Positions 21,425 through 33,739 of a stretch of 64,000 nt of DNA are shown here, in pieces. Below the pieces are notes generated by a model, which was not told the origin of the DNA, did no database searches, and worked only from the letters and a program-made list of their open reading frames with translations. Position 1 is the stretch's first letter. Each line of letters begins with the position of its first letter. A program made the position numbers and the translations under genes. Location: positions 206,011,405 to 206,075,404 of the forward strand of contig OZ018319.1 in assembly GCA_963969495.1 (NCBI GenBank). The letters are read 5' to 3'. The stretch comes from Ceratothoa steindachneri (Eukaryota > Arthropoda > Malacostraca > Isopoda > Cymothoidae).

Positions 21425-24040
21425 TTAATCGCTATAAAACGCTGTCAGCCGGGGATTTGATTCAAAATATTTATCTATACGAAGTTTGAAAGTATCAATG
21501 GGGTTGTAGTCTATTTCTTTACGAGGAAGCCCATTCCATAAGTTCACGATTCGGTTAAAAAAGAAATTCTTATATTCGTGCGAGTTAAAATGATTACCCA
21601 TAATTTTACAATCATTTCCTCTCGTGGAATTTGACTCGTCGATAGTGAAATATTTATTGCGGTCCATATTGTCTATGCCTTTGATAATTTTAAAGACGTG
21701 AATTTAATCCCCTCTTAATCTACGGTGATTTAACGGAAAGAGATTCAGTTCCTAAGACGCTCTTCGTAGATTTTGTTCCTTAGACTTGGTATCATTTTAG
21801 TGAACCTTCGTTGGACTCGTTCTAATTTCACTATATCTTTCTGATAGTACGGACACCAGGCTTGGACGCAGTATTCCATAATGGGACGGACCAAGGAATT
21901 ATAGAGAGTAAGGATTGTATTTTTGGACTTATACTCAAACGCTCTACCAATGATTCCAATTATTTTATTCGCTTTTTTAATGACTTCTGAGCATTGTTGA
22001 GTGGGCTTTAGATCGCTCGATATTGTTATTCCTAGGTCTGTCTCTCTGTCTACGCTTAAGAGTTGAGTACCATTTAATGAGTAATTTGCTTTGACATTTC
22101 GGTATCCGATATGGAGCACTTTGCATTTGTCGGTGTTATAAGGCAATTTCCACATTTGCCCCCAGTTCGATAATTTATTGAGGTTGTTCTGCATTTCCTT
22201 AATCTGTGCGTTAGTGAGAACTGAATTCGCGATTTTGTTGTCGTCAGCAAACTTCGATATTATGCCTGAAATGCCTTCGTCTAAGTCATTAATGTATACT
22301 GAGAAAATAACTGGTCCTAGAACGGACCCCTGAGGTACCTCGCTAGTGACTTCTGTCCAGCTAGATGATTTTCCATTTATAACTACGCGTTGCCTACGAT
22401 TACTTAGCCAGTTTTCTATCCACCTTGCTATCGCGCCTTCAATTCCGTGCGCTTTTAATTTAGTTAGTAAACGTTTGTGTGGAACTTTATCGAAGGCCTT
22501 TTGAAAGACTGAGTAAATTATGTCGACTGCTTTACTTTCGTCGTATTCATTAAAAATGTCATTGAAGAAGTCTAATAGATTCGTTAGACAAGAGCGCTTA
22601 TTTTGAAAGCCCTGTTAGGTGTCTCTAAGTAGCTTCTTTTCTTCCAAGTGGTTAACGAGTTCGTCGCGTATAAATGTCTCTAACATTTTGCAAACGTCTG
22701 AGGTTAAACTAATTGGGCGATAATTACTAGGTAGAGATCTACTGCCTTTTTTAAATATTGGTGTTACATTGGCGAGCTTTCACTCATCGGGTATAGTCCC
22801 GGTCTCTAAAGAATAATTAAACAATAACGGCAGCGGTTTGGCTAGTTCACTTTTGGCTTCTTTTAATATTCGAGGGAAGACCATATCCGGGCCGGGTGAC
22901 TTATTTACCTTCAGCTTTTCAATGCATCTCACTACGTCTCTTTCTGTAACGGTGATACTACTTAACGCCTCGTGATAACTCATTTGGATAGCTGTCGGTG
23001 TTGGGATTTCGCTAAAATCTTCCGTAGTAAAGACTGATGTAAAAAATATGTTTAAAATACAGCTAATTTGTTCATCGTTCGTGGTAAAGTTTCCTCTCTC
23101 GTCAGTTAGCGGTCCGATAGATGTAGATGTTTCTCTCTTTTGTCGTATGTAACTATAAAACTCTTTCGGGTTGGTTTTACTTTTATTTACCACATGTGAT
23201 TCCAAAGACTTTTTACTCTGTTTAATTAACCTTTTGGATTTACGTCTTAAGTCTGAATATTTGGCGCGTTCTGTCTCGTCGTTAGAAGTTTTTGATCTAA
23301 TATGGGCATTTCTCTTGTCTCGTAGACAGTTAGCTATCTCACTACTCCACCATTTAGGTTTATTTTCGTGTGGCGAACGACGATTTTTTAAAGGAATACA
23401 TTCTTTCACCACCTCGAAGTACGAGTTAGTAAAAAATTGCCAGTTATCGTTTATATCGTTTATGTCACGCAAGTTGCTCCAATCCTTTTGCTTAAGTTTT
23501 GTTCTGAGCTTAGTAAAATTCGCTCTTCTAAATCTGGGACTCTTTCGTTGCTACTAATTATATAGTTACTATTAAAATTTATACTAAATGTGATTGCACG
23601 GTGGTCGCTATTACTAAATTCCTCTCCGACATTAATATTTTCTATCAAATGTTCTCTCGTTGCAAAAATTAGGTCGAGTATATTATTTCCGCGAGTAGGG
23701 CATAGTACAAACTGAGTGAGTGAACTTTCTTGTAAGTTAGTATAGAGTTCGTTACCATAATGAGCGGATAGCGGTTTGCACCACTTTGCTACTGGTAAAT
23801 TAAAATCGCCCCAAATTACAGAATCGTGCGCGTTACTTATTTCACTGATTTGTTCAAAGAAATTGCCGTCGGTTTGCGTTGGCTGAGCTGGGGTCTATAT
23901 ATTAGAGCTAGAACTATTTTCGTCTCGTAGTTGTTTTTAAGAAGCATGTACGATGTGTCTATGTTTGCGATTTGTGACTTTGTTAATTGGATCGGGTTGC
24001 GATTTTCTGTTGAGAAGTCGAGCCCAGCGTAGACTAGAAT
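21425..24040 (-). pseudogene. CR1-like non-LTR retrotransposon ORF2 (endonuclease C-half, RT, C-terminal domain)
   Basis: Reading on the minus strand, the endonuclease part begins near 24000 (TSYMLLKNNYETKIVLALIY) and includes SVIWGDFNLP and the catalytic SNSDHRAI (23600-23625). The linker and RT follow in a 230-codon open frame (22780-23472) with KLKVNKSPGPDMVFPRILKE. Then come PSNYRPISLTSDVCKMLETF, AFDKVPHKRLL, VPQGSVLGPV and the catalytic FADD. The C-terminal region (21745-22194 and 21425-21667) has LGITISSDLKPTQQ and ERVQRRFTKMIPSL, typical of CR1. There are few stops: one at 22614 and frameshifts near 22780, 21720 and 23480. The endonuclease N-terminus is missing, as expected of a 5'-truncated insertion. 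RT and endonuclease would perform target-primed reverse transcription. Confidence 0.85.
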
Positions 24041-24099
24041 GTCTCTGTCTGTGATAGTCTTAAGATTCTTTCCTTTTCTATTCGGAGTTCCAGTATATC

Positions 24100-24535
24100 C
24101 GGATTCCTGGTATTTGGCGTTGAGATCCTACCCAAAGAAGACTGTTTTTCCGTATCCACACAGTTAGGGAAAATTGTGCAACAGCTGGTAGTCTCGTCTT
24201 AGCAGTTGATATCCTGTGGACACCACTAGCGCTATCAGGGTGTTTAGGACCTCGATGGCCAGAAATTATTCATCTAGAGAATAAAGCTCCCTGAATTGAA
24301 TACCTCTTTTGACTGCGATGGCAGCACTATGGTAACGTTTTAAGCTGTGTTTCTTCGAAAGGACGATGTAAGTGAAGATCTTCATTCTTTTTTGCGTCAT
24401 GTTGATTTCGTTTTCCAAAACCAGTATAATGTCGGGGTCGCATTGTATAATTATGTTACGGTATATCGTTTGTTTATTTTCGCATCCGTCAACGTTCATC
24501 TGTAAGATTGTCAAGTCTTTAGTCACTCTGCCCAT
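24100..24535 (-). pseudogene. endonuclease N-terminus of an I-like non-LTR retrotransposon
   Basis: An ATG at 24535 begins MGRVTKDLTILQMNVDGCEN, with the N (metal-binding Asn) of an APE-type endonuclease. It is followed by CDPDIILVLENEIN, the strand carrying the catalytic Glu. After a stop at 24266, frames continue with DLNAKYQESGYTGTPNRKGK near 24100, which resembles the 'GDFNAxHxxWG' block. It stops being recognisable where the CR1-like sequence begins. It lies 3' of the ORF1 at 24963-26060 on the same strand, in the expected order. Confidence 0.65.
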
Positions 24536-24962
24536 GTTGTTGTCCGTTTATTCGTTTTTTCTGTTGTTCTTCTTCGGGGTGAAGGATTTGGTCGGTGGAG
24601 ATCTGCATTTACCGAAATTTTTTTGTGAAATTCCGAATTCGTGATAGTGGTGAAGTTGTCCTGGTTCAACCAGATCATCTCAAGGAGCAGGGCTTCTCCA
24701 ACTACCCTCTCTGGTATGTCCTTGCTGTACTCCCACTTTTAATTTCCGTTTCTTATACCCTCGCTGATGTCCTTGTCTGTTTTTACAGTGGGGAATGGGG
24801 CCTTCTTGGTTGCGTAGATCTTTAGGTTTATATTCCTTCCATGGTAGGTATGCCTGTGCTCCTTGGAGGCTGAGGTAGATTTTATGCTCTGACGGTTTAG
24901 GGATTTTCTACTATAAACTCCTTGATTGGAGGGTTGGTGTGTTTCCTATGGTTTTATTGTTT

Positions 24963-26060
24963 TCAACTCCTGTCTGGGGAGTTCTTTGGTTGATTGATGT
25001 TTGGTGACTTGTATTTTATCTTCCGGGGTAGGGTGAGGACTGTTTCCATTTCTATAGGTACTGATTTGAAAGGCTGCATCTGTATCCTCAGAATGTCTTC
25101 TGAGGGAGGGTTCTTAGGGAACCACATTTCTTGCCTTCCATTTTTCACTAGCATCTGGTTCAGTCGTTTCTTGAAGGATCCTGGGCTCGTCAGATTCGCT
25201 ATGTGTGCATAGGAGATGCGACACATTATCTTTATGCATTGCTCGCTCTCTATCTCATTTATTGCTGCCTTTGCAACTTTGGCGTAGGTTCTGTTTGTCC
25301 TTGTCCCTTCTTCTTCTTCTTTTATCTGTTGTTGCTTCTTTCTAATTGCCTCTTTATTGACTGGGAATGACATCGCCATGGCCCTGTGTTTGCCACTGTA
25401 GTTCATGCAATTGCGTGTCCTGCTCCTGCAGTCATGCCAGACGTGATCAGTTTGACCGCACATGGAACATAGGTCGTATGATTGTGGGCATGTCTTTTTT
25501 GTGTTTGGGTTAAATTTGTAGCACCTGAAGCAAGTTTGAATTTCGGTAAATTCTTCTCTTTCGATCTGAGCAAGGTATAACCTGGCGTGATAGAGTAGGA
25601 GGCCAAGTTACATTTCCTTTTTGGCCATTTTCGTGTCTTGGAAGATTACTTTAAAGACATGAGTTTAGTCCTTAAATTTTATTAACTCTGATACCTTCAC
25701 TCATAGGTAGTTCTGCTCAATTTCTTAAGCGGTCTCATCACTTGAGTGGTGTCCCACCCAAAAATGTAGTCGCTTGCAGATAATTCTCATGTGACCTTTT
25801 ATCTGGAGCGGGATTTTAGGGACTAGGTTGATTCTATTCGAAATTCGGGTTGCCTTGGATGAGGCCAAGAGTTCAGCATTAAGTTCTTTTTGGCATAGTG
25901 CGGTGTAACCGAATAGGGCGTCGATGAGCCTAACTAGAGCGACGTTTAGCTCCCCGTACACCTTAGTAAAGACCTCCCATAGGTCGGGTTTTGATCTTTT
26001 TGGGGTGGTTCTTAGACTTATTCGTAGGGTGTCCACCGTTATGTTGTCATGTCTGTCCTT
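24963..26060 (-). pseudogene. ORF1 (gag-like) of the I-like non-LTR element
   Basis: The part at 25725-26036 contains NLVPKIPLQIKGHMRIICKR. After a stop and frameshift the zinc region begins with TCFRCYKFNP (about 25510), then LCSMCGQTDHVWHDCRSRTR, then CMNYSGKHRAMAMSFPVNKE. The third knuckle has lost a Cys (CMNY in place of CxNC). A charged stretch RKKQQQIKEEEEG follows (24963-25463). Three knuckles followed by 'HRxLAMxCPxxKE' are typical of I/Nimb-like ORF1 proteins, though the clade is uncertain. The protein would bind element RNA. Confidence 0.75.
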
Positions 26061-27097
26061 GTCCGTAAATCCTATATATTGAATGTATGTGGGAGTTATA
26101 GTGAGAGAGAAAAAAGAAAGAGAAAAATCTATATATCCAATGCCACTTTATCCATTTTTTCTGTTGTTTTGAGCGATAGTTCTTCTTTTTCTTACTTGCC
26201 ATATTCCACCTTAGTTGGCACTGGCACTTAGTTTGTTGTTAATTTTGCACTTCACTTTTCATTTCAAATTACTCGTGAAGAAACTTATTTTTATTTTAAT
26301 TCGATTTCGCGAAATTATTTTGGAGATTCACAACTTTCAGTTGCCGTTGTTTCCTTTATTGAACAGTACACAAGAGAGAAGTAAATATCGCAAGCAGAAT
26401 AAGCGAGACAAGACAAGATAAGAATCAAAAGAAAAGTAGAGGGATTGCTGTAGTCAAGTCACAGCAAACTAGCAGTCGGAGAGGAGATGTCGGAAATAAC
26501 TTAAGAAGGGATAGGAGGAAGGAGGTAGGCCGAGGCTATACACCGGTGCGAAATATGTGTTGAAGTGTAGTTCGAAAATTGAGGTATTTGAATGGTGAGG
26601 CTGGAGGGTCGGCTAGGAAGGGCGGACTCCTTCGAGGTTCGAAGAGGCTTGACTAGATCACCGAAACGTGGTGGCTTAATGCTTGTACACTTCGGTGCGA
26701 CGGTGTACGTTCATATTAGAGGAAACGTTACGTGATGCTTTCTATTTAGGAGTATATTGGTTCAGGTGGCTGGTGGTGAAGTGCTGATGGGAATTTGTGT
26801 AGCCAAGCAGCATCGTTTTGAATGTGGTGTACGTGGTTGTATATGGAGTCTCTCTCGAGTTTTCCCAGTTATCGGGTTAGTCGTATGAACGTGTAGGTAT
26901 TCAGTGGTGTGAGTCTATTTGTGCCGTGTAGTGTCTACATTATCGTGTACAGGGGAGAGAGACAGGCGCGCATCAGAGCAGAGTTCTGAATGGCGGTGTG
27001 CGCTCCTCTGCCATGTGGGGCTTGCGGCCGTTAGTGTAATTGGTGGGTATGTGATTATTGGTCTGACGAGTGTTTTGTACAGGTGTAACTGCATTTT
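26061..27097. other. no recognisable gene
   Basis: This may include the 5' UTR of the I-like element (its ORF1 starts near 26036 on the minus strand). Nothing else is recognisable, and the open frame at 26919-27167 has no family motif. Confidence 0.35.
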
Positions 27098-28160
27098 TTA
27101 CTGTTGGAGTAGAACCTCTTTAGTATTTTCTTTATGCGTTTTGGCTTTGGCTTGTATGTTGTTTTGATGTGCGTGGAAGTGTAAGTACTTGTCAAATATT
27201 GCCCCGAATATTTTTATTGCGGGTTTGTATGTAAGTCTTATGGTGGCTGGGTATTCGATCGTAGATTTGTATGCTTTGCATATAGTGGTATTGCGCACCG
27301 TATAGTGTTACCTGTGTCTTCTGAGGATTAGTGGTTATGAGCCTCATGTCCTCGTATTATGTCTACTCGTTAAGTATTATTTGTGCACGGCGCACGCTAA
27401 TTTCAAGGCGCTGGCTAGAGGTGAGAATAATCTTGTCGTCCGCATACGCTAGTGTTCATGTATGTGTGCAGTTTGCTTCTGGGCTTGGAGTGTCAGTTGT
27501 GTAGATTATGAAAAGTGTAGGTACCAGCACGCTGCCCTGGGGTACTCTAGCGCGTGGCATGAATGGACGTGTTATTGTGGCGTATCGTATGTAGCACTTC
27601 CTATGTGTAAAGTAGTGCGATAGGAGACTTCTGGTGCAGACAGGCAGCCCCGTGTTGTTAGCGAGTTTCCAACGGAGTCCCTCATACCACACTTTATCGA
27701 AGGCTTTTTTGACGTCATTACTGATAGTGAGTGTTTTCTATCGTACTTGTCGTTCTTTTGTATGATGTCGCCGGTGGACCTGCCCTCCTCCTCCAGTAAG
27801 CTCCGCAGGCGGGTGTTCATCATACGTTCTAGTATTTTACCTAAGTGCTCCAAGAGAGCAATATGCCTGTAGCTGTTTGATTGTTTTGGGTCTTTGTGTT
27901 GTTTGTGGAGTAGAATGTTGTGTACGGCCTTAAATATTTTCGGAAAATATTTAGAGGCTAGAGAGGCGTTGTAGAGGTGTGTTAATGTTTGATAGATGTT
28001 TTCTGGCAGGAGATGTATTATTATGGTTGGAAGGCCGGAGGGGCCAGGGGCATGTTTTCTTGGGGGTTTGATATAATGTTTTGTTTCCTTGATGGTGATT
28101 TTGCTCCACTGGGAGTTCCGATCTATCAGCACGCACATAGGATGTGGGCACGAAAGAGTG
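27098..28160 (-). pseudogene. Jockey-like reverse transcriptase fragment
   Basis: Minus-strand frames encode HAPGPSGLPTIIIHLLPENI and HKDPKQSNSYRHIALLEHLG (27850-28080), corresponding to 'PGPDGI' and 'NYRPISLL'. KKAFDKVWYEGLRWKL follows near 27690. VPQGSVLVPTLFIIYTTDTP (27456-27692) is next, then the catalytic LAYADDKIILT at about 27430. A thumb-like remainder reaches 27098. The YADD box is intact but stops and frameshifts break the frame. No endonuclease or ORF1 of this copy was found. Confidence 0.8.
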
Positions 28161-28639
28161 AAATATTTTGTTGTCGCGGGCCTCTGCCGTAGTGGTTATT
28201 ATATATTAGCAGTTGACGATGGCTATTTCACTAACTAAGACAATCCTTATTTGGGAGAAAAGTGAACATAAGCAAGATCAATCCAACTAATCAGAGAAGA
28301 TGAAGATAATGCCAACAATAACGTTAGCCCGGTGCATATAAAACATTCGTATATCCGAAAGGGAATCGGAGTATGGCAATCCGGCCACAATTAGAAGGGC
28401 TGGACCGCCCAAGAGCAAAAGATCCTCAATTGTGCTGGTCCACACCGAACACAGTATACAATGCCCCATCAGATAAGAAGAGTTCAATAAGAAAAATAGA
28501 GAAGACAGCGCCACTGCCACAAAGCCATAAGAAGCAACGGTAAAAAGTGCTTCCTAGTCAGAAACCAGACCCAAGCCCAGTCACAAATAAAACTTATTAA
28601 CTCGACACCAACAAAAAAGTAGGCCTACATTCTGTACAC
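28161..28639. other. no recognisable gene
   Basis: A short stretch GCCTCTGCCGTAGTGGTTA near 28181 resembles a tRNA A-box region, as in a SINE head, but no B box follows. Confidence 0.25.
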
Positions 28640-29080
28640 TCATGTCCTTAACTTTTTAAAGCCGGGAGTCTTAAATATGGAGGTCGACAAGATGCTAAAG
28701 GAGAATGGAGGAGAACTGGTTAAATTTCCCAACAACCCTAGGTCAGCGGAAGTAGCATAAGCACTAAGCATCATGGATATTGAATGTTAGTTAAATTGTC
28801 ATCGCCATATCGCTCGGAACAGATCAAGTAGAGATCAAGAAGATCACTCGTCGCAACAAGGAAGTTGCAGTTGCCCGAAGCTCGAAACTCGGTTGAAATC
28901 TACCAGGAGGACAAGAAGGTCGTTAGATAGAGAAGAAAGACGCGTACTAGACCAGAGGATGAAGGGCCGTGTGGAAGAGATGTAGGCTAAGTCTACAGTG
29001 AACTGACGGAACAAGAAACTCGGCACGGATAGGGATAGCACCACAGGGCGAACGAGAATAGTGAGTCTATAACGGTCAGC
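28640..29080 (+). pseudogene. possible ORF1 remnant of a non-LTR element (weak)
   Basis: The plus strand reads LKPGVLNMEVDKMLKENGGE and VKFPNNPRSAEVA, then after a break DQVEIKKITRRNKEVAVARS. The alternation of a beta-strand, charged helix and 'KxxxRxxKEVAV' resembles the RNA-binding middle domain of retrotransposon ORF1 proteins. No zinc knuckle is seen, so the call is tentative. Confidence 0.3.
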
Positions 29081-31204
29081 ATCTACCCTTATTTCTTCTA
29101 TGTAGCGAGAAGAAATAGAAATATAATGCTCTCTTCGAGAGTTAGAGAAACATGGCTGGAGAGTTGAAATTGGCTGTTACGTGAAGGGTAGGTAAGCGCC
29201 TGAGAAGTATGATAGGACTGAGGCTGCCTGAGGATAATTGAACGTAAGAAGGAAATGAAACCTGGGCAGAAGGCGGTTGACAGAGTAATTGATAAATAAA
29301 AATCTCACAGAGGTCGGAGACTCAGATGTCAATAAAAAGACGAAGACGAGCCAGTTACAGTAATCTCCATGGTATTTTTGGCTACAAGAATAGATTTAAG
29401 AGGTGATGAGACCTTTTAGGCGCATGGTGCGCACCTCTGCCTTAGTGTCTTCATCCGTTCGTGAAAAGAGTAAGTGGGTCAGCGATGGAGCTTGCGGGGG
29501 AATATTTCTTTAGCCACGACGCCTATCCTGGGTGAGTGGTATCAAGGAAAGGCGAACAGAATGTCGCTTAAATCAGAGGACAAACAGAGGGTTTGTTGTT
29601 TTTTTTTAGGGCAAGAACTACGCTGGGGGATTTGGAAAATTAGAAGCAGAAACTAAAAATATCCTGGCTGAAGAAATAGTGGCAGTGAAGAGTGGAAGAA
29701 AAATTAAAGAGGAAGAGCGAGGTGGAAAAACACTTGACACCTTGATTTGGATATTATAGGGGGCCAGGGGCTTAGAAATAGCCGGATGGAAAATGATTTT
29801 TTAATCTTTGAATTCATACGAGGTCATCACCTTTAGATTAGATGCTTACGACTTAAATGTTAGCAATTAATTGAGTGTGGACGGGAAAACAGCGCGCACA
29901 CCCTTGGCTAATAAATTTGGTACACCTCATATCGTAACTTGACATCTTCAAGCTGTTTCCGTTTAACCTTAAACTTGAGAACAATGAAAATTGAGGCTAC
30001 TATGAGAACCATAAATACATGCTTTGAAGGCAATACGCAACTTACTTATAAAAAATGAAGGACTGACATGATTAATTCATTTTATACCTAAAATGAGTAA
30101 CTTTTAGTTATTTCTGATAATTTTGTCCTCATCCTACAAACACTTAGTCCTGTTACTAAGATGCGATTTCCATCTTGTCTGACCTCTTGGACTAATAAGG
30201 ATCGAGTTTTAGTTATGTTCATAATTTTTTTTTTCAAGTTTAGTTCAAATTTAGCTTTATCTTGGATCATTATGAGATATTTTATTTATCAAACGAAATC
30301 AATCACGAATTCCACCTTCCTCGCATTTTTTCATGTTCACTTCGCATTTGCTTCCTCGAAAGGAATAAATTTTTAAAGATGAAATTCCTCCGTAATCTAT
30401 ATTTCATGTCCAAATTTTACTCTTTCTATTTCAGCTGCACTTATTTGGTCCAAATATATATGCAATTATAAAATAGAGTGGCTTTAAATTTGATTTACAA
30501 AGTAGGGAATGTATGTATTGCCTAAGTATAATTTTGAATTAAATATACATTACATAAAATAATGCGAGGTAAAATTTTCCTCTTTCCCTAATTAAAATTA
30601 GAAATATTGTTTCAAGACGGAGCGGGGCCATTATATAACTCTAATGGCGGAAAGAAGTCGGTGGTCCTTAAAAGCAGTCTTCATAATTGGTTCAGCTACA
30701 GGGCAAAAATGCTTCCAGAAATTATAAGCGAAACTCCACCAGATGAATTTCGCGTTTGTATGCGGAGGTGCGTGCTCGCCTGTGAACGTATGTATACGTG
30801 TTTTTTTGCGTGTACATATGTTTGAGCCTTAATAGAGTTTAGTAGCATGGAAGATGCTTGTTGATCGAGCCATGTTGATGCATCTGGTTAACTCCAGGGT
30901 GGAGAACAGACACCCAGAAACAAGTGTCTCATGAAGCATCGGACACAGGTAGACAAATTCATGAATCGGGACATTGGCATTGGATAGCTTCATCTTTCCA
31001 CGCCACAAAATCACTACATGAAGGAAATTAATAGACTCAAATTTCTAAATTTCTTTTGTAGTCTCTTTGTATCATCATCATCATCATTATTATCATCATC
31101 ATCACATCCTCATCACTAACACTATAATTTAAGAAGGGGATTTTTTTGAGTATTTGAATAATAATTTCGTCTTAGTTTGGTTATGACTTATGTTTTTATC
31201 AAAG
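29081..31204. other. AT-rich intergenic-type sequence; (ATC)n at 31074-31106
   Basis: Only short, unrelated open frames occur (29474-29656, 30161-30376, 30607-30825). A short ATC/ATT microsatellite lies at about 31074-31106. I see no gene or repeat boundary. Confidence 0.4.
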
Positions 31205-31562
31205 TTATTTTTCTAATAATTCTTTTATAATATCAAAAAACAAAATAGCGAAGTTCAGAAAAAAATGTAAGTAACGAAATTTTGTGAATCTTTTAAAACT
31301 CAAAGAATTACAAATAGTGAAGTTCAGGAAATTTATTTTTATATATCTTCTTCTATAACTATATTTTAGCAACGTATTTTTTTGAAAGGGGAAAAATAAT
31401 TTGGAGTTCCTTTTTTAAATTATTATAATTGGCGAAGTTCAGAAAATTTATAAAAATTTAACCATGGCTGTTTTGTTTTTTTTATTTTAAATTTTAATCC
31501 TAGTAGCGAAGTGCAAGCTCCCCATGTAGGGGGAGGAAGTGGCCAAACCATTGCCTTGTTTT
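31205..31562 (-). repeat. unnamed interspersed repeat, copy B (inverted relative to 14425-14785)
   Basis: The reverse complement carries the same landmarks in the same order as copy A: GGGGAGCTTG, AGCCATGGTTAAATTTTT, three CTGAACTTC blocks, and TTTTTTGATATTATAAAAG at the end. Small indels separate the copies. The flanks differ between the copies, which supports a mobile origin. Confidence 0.75.
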
Positions 31563-31775
31563 GATTATATTTTAATTACATAATGAATTCTACTTGATGG
31601 TAATTAGTTCACCCTCGTGATTTCCCCTTTCTCTTAAACCAATTAGTAGTTCCATTTTCTCTCGTTCTCCTTTTCCTGTTCTTACTAACTCCTTCATTAA
31701 TGTATTTTGCAAATTTGTTTATAATTCTATTCCCGCATTCAGGTAAAGACTGTTTATGGAAGGTTATTATATATA

Positions 31776-31979
31776 GTAAGGGAAACTTCAATGGACGCAG
31801 TAATGGTATGCGGTTGCCATAGCAATGAGTAGGACTTTCACACTGCATCGGGCAGGTCTAGTGGGACGTTACTCCTCCAAGCCAAGCGAGTAACTGTACC
31901 CAATAGCTAGATGCAGTGTGAAGCTGACTATTCATTACTAACCAGATACCAGTACTGCATACATTGCATTTTTCCTTAC
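31776..31979. mobile_element. foldback MITE with TA flanks (mariner-like)
   Basis: A 204 bp segment folds on itself. The left arm (31776-31849) matches the reverse complement of the right arm (31910-31979) at roughly four of five bases, starting GTAAGG at both ends. The arms include CACTGCATC inverted at their inner ends. TA occurs on both sides (31774-31775, 31980-31981). A second small stem, GTTACTC/GAGTAAC, sits in the loop. It has no coding capacity. Confidence 0.75.
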
Positions 31980-32004
31980 TATTGTAAGATATAGCGTTCT
32001 TCAC

Positions 32005-32430
32005 GAGTGGATGAACACGATCCTGTGCCCCGACGGGTGGTTGAAAACGATCCTCTGCCCCAACGGGTGAACGAAAATGATCTTGTGCCCCGAGGGGTGG
32101 ATGAAAACGATCCTCTGCCCCAATGGGTGGATAAAAACGATCCTGTGCCCAAACGGGTGGACGAAAACGATCATGTGCCCCGACGGGTGGATGAAAACGA
32201 TCCTCTGCCCCGAGGGGTGGATGAAAATGATTCTGTTCCCCAATGGGTGGACGAAAACGATCCTCTGCCCCGACGGGTGAACGAAAATGATCTTGTGCCC
32301 AAACGGGTGGACGGAAACAATTCTGTGCCCCGACGGGTGGATGAAAACGATCCTGTGCCCAAACGGGTGGAGGGTAACAATCCTGTGCCCCGACAGGTGA
32401 ATGAAAATGATCCCTTGTACTGAAGGCAAA
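32005..32430. repeat. 30 bp minisatellite, about 14 copies
   Basis: Units of the type GGGTGGATGAAAACGATCCT(GTGCCCCGAC) repeat with substitutions but no length change, so both strands stay open. The minus frame repeats a decapeptide like GHRIVFIHPS and the plus frame one like RVDENDPVPR. Because 30 is a multiple of three, openness is no evidence for coding. Confidence 0.9.
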
Positions 32431-33214
32431 GTGAAGGTTAAATTACCCAATTGATGCAGTTCTTTTTAGGGCTGTTAGATTGGTTTATTGGATACAGTCA
32501 CTTGCATCAGTATATCGTAAATCTACCAATATATTTACACATTTTTACTTTCGTCAGCCCAGGAATGTACAAGTATCTTTTCATCTATGTTTTAAAACTC
32601 TAAGAGTTACTTTGTGGGTCCGTAGGTCGTCGGTCGAATGGTACCAATTTTAATTTCCAATGAGCTTTTTGGCAATAACATCGTAACTCTTCGACCGATT
32701 CTAACAAAATTTGAAACCCTTATGTTGTTTTACATTCACTTTCGAATGGTATAATTGTTAGGGTACTCCCGATGTTAGTCCTGGAATTAATGAAAGTTCT
32801 GAAGGTCTTAAGGTTATATGGTCATAAGGTCATATGTTTTTCAGTGTACTTAAACATAAATTTAGTTTAGAGTTGTTTAATTGACACAAGTTTATCATAG
32901 GCAAAATTTGTAACTAAATTAATTTCAATCATAAAATATTAATCAAAACGTCCACCTGTCCTAATCGCGTTTTTTAAGAAGTTTTTATTCACACGTTTGT
33001 CATCATTTTTAGATATATATATGATTATTTTTTTTGCCGTTGACCTCGATATTGACTGCTCATGTTCTATCTTCAGGATTTTTCTTTTAGCTCTTTGCTC
33101 TGTGAGGATGTTTTAATAAAACGAAAGTGCTTGAGTGTATTCATTGTTTCTATTTCCATCCTTACTCCTTTCTCTCCTCTCTCTCCTCTCTCTTCCTCCT
33201 CTCTCTCCATATAT
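32431..33214. other. AT-rich spacer, no gene seen
   Basis: No motif or repeat was recognised apart from short homopolymers. Confidence 0.4.
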
Positions 33215-33302
33215 ATCTTAATAACATTTTCCATCTCACAATGGCTTATGGAATAGAGAGACAATTTATACAAAGCAATGTTTTCCCTATAAAATCAGAT
33301 GG

Positions 33303-33683
33303 TCAGATTTTTTTTACGACCTCTGATAAGTTTGATTTGAGGAAGAAAGATAGGACTAGATCTAAAGAAAATAAACCAGGGCTAATATTTACATTTCTTT
33401 CCTTTGTGCTGGAAATTAGGAACGATTCACATATATTTCTGCTAATAAAATCATTTATATGCATTCTAGTATGTGCTTTTGACCAGTTAATCTGGTGACC
33501 CAACTTAAGCCTGTGGATGGCCAAAGCATTATTTGTATATTCCTTAGATACTGCATTTTGATGTCGCTTATTTCTTACAGAGATATTTTTAGAAGTTTGA
33601 CCTACATAGAATAAATTACAATCCAAACAAGGTATACTATATATTACATTATTATCTTTCCTTGGGCTGTGTTTTATTAACAT
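33303..33683 (-). pseudogene. Penelope-like GIY-YIG endonuclease
   Basis: An open frame of 126 codons begins MLIKHSPRKDNNVIYSIPCL, then DCNLFYVGQTSKNISVRNKR and HQNAV. V-I-Y and Y-V-G are the two halves of the GIY-YIG signature, with the CxxC typical of Penelope-like elements (CLDC). The conserved Arg and His of the fold follow (RNKRH). LAIHRLKLGHQINWSKA comes next, and the protein ends LKSNLSEVVKKI. No stop lies within this domain. The endonuclease nicks the target for reverse transcription. Upstream, the RT link is frameshifted. Confidence 0.85.
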
Positions 33684-33739
33684 ATTTTGAATGCATAATT
33701 GTATTTAAAAATTACATTTATATCAAGTTGTTTTAACAT

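Noticed and set aside
21304..21489. Open frame encoding Arg-Glu repeats
   Set aside because: It is a translation of the (AG)n microsatellite.
28170..28230. tRNA-like A box (CCGTAGTGGTTA)
   Set aside because: No B box, acceptor stem or cloverleaf could be drawn. It may be a SINE scrap but is too short to call.
32007..32450. Two opposite frames of 138 and 149 codons
   Set aside because: Both follow from a 30 bp repeat free of stop codons. There is no other support for coding.
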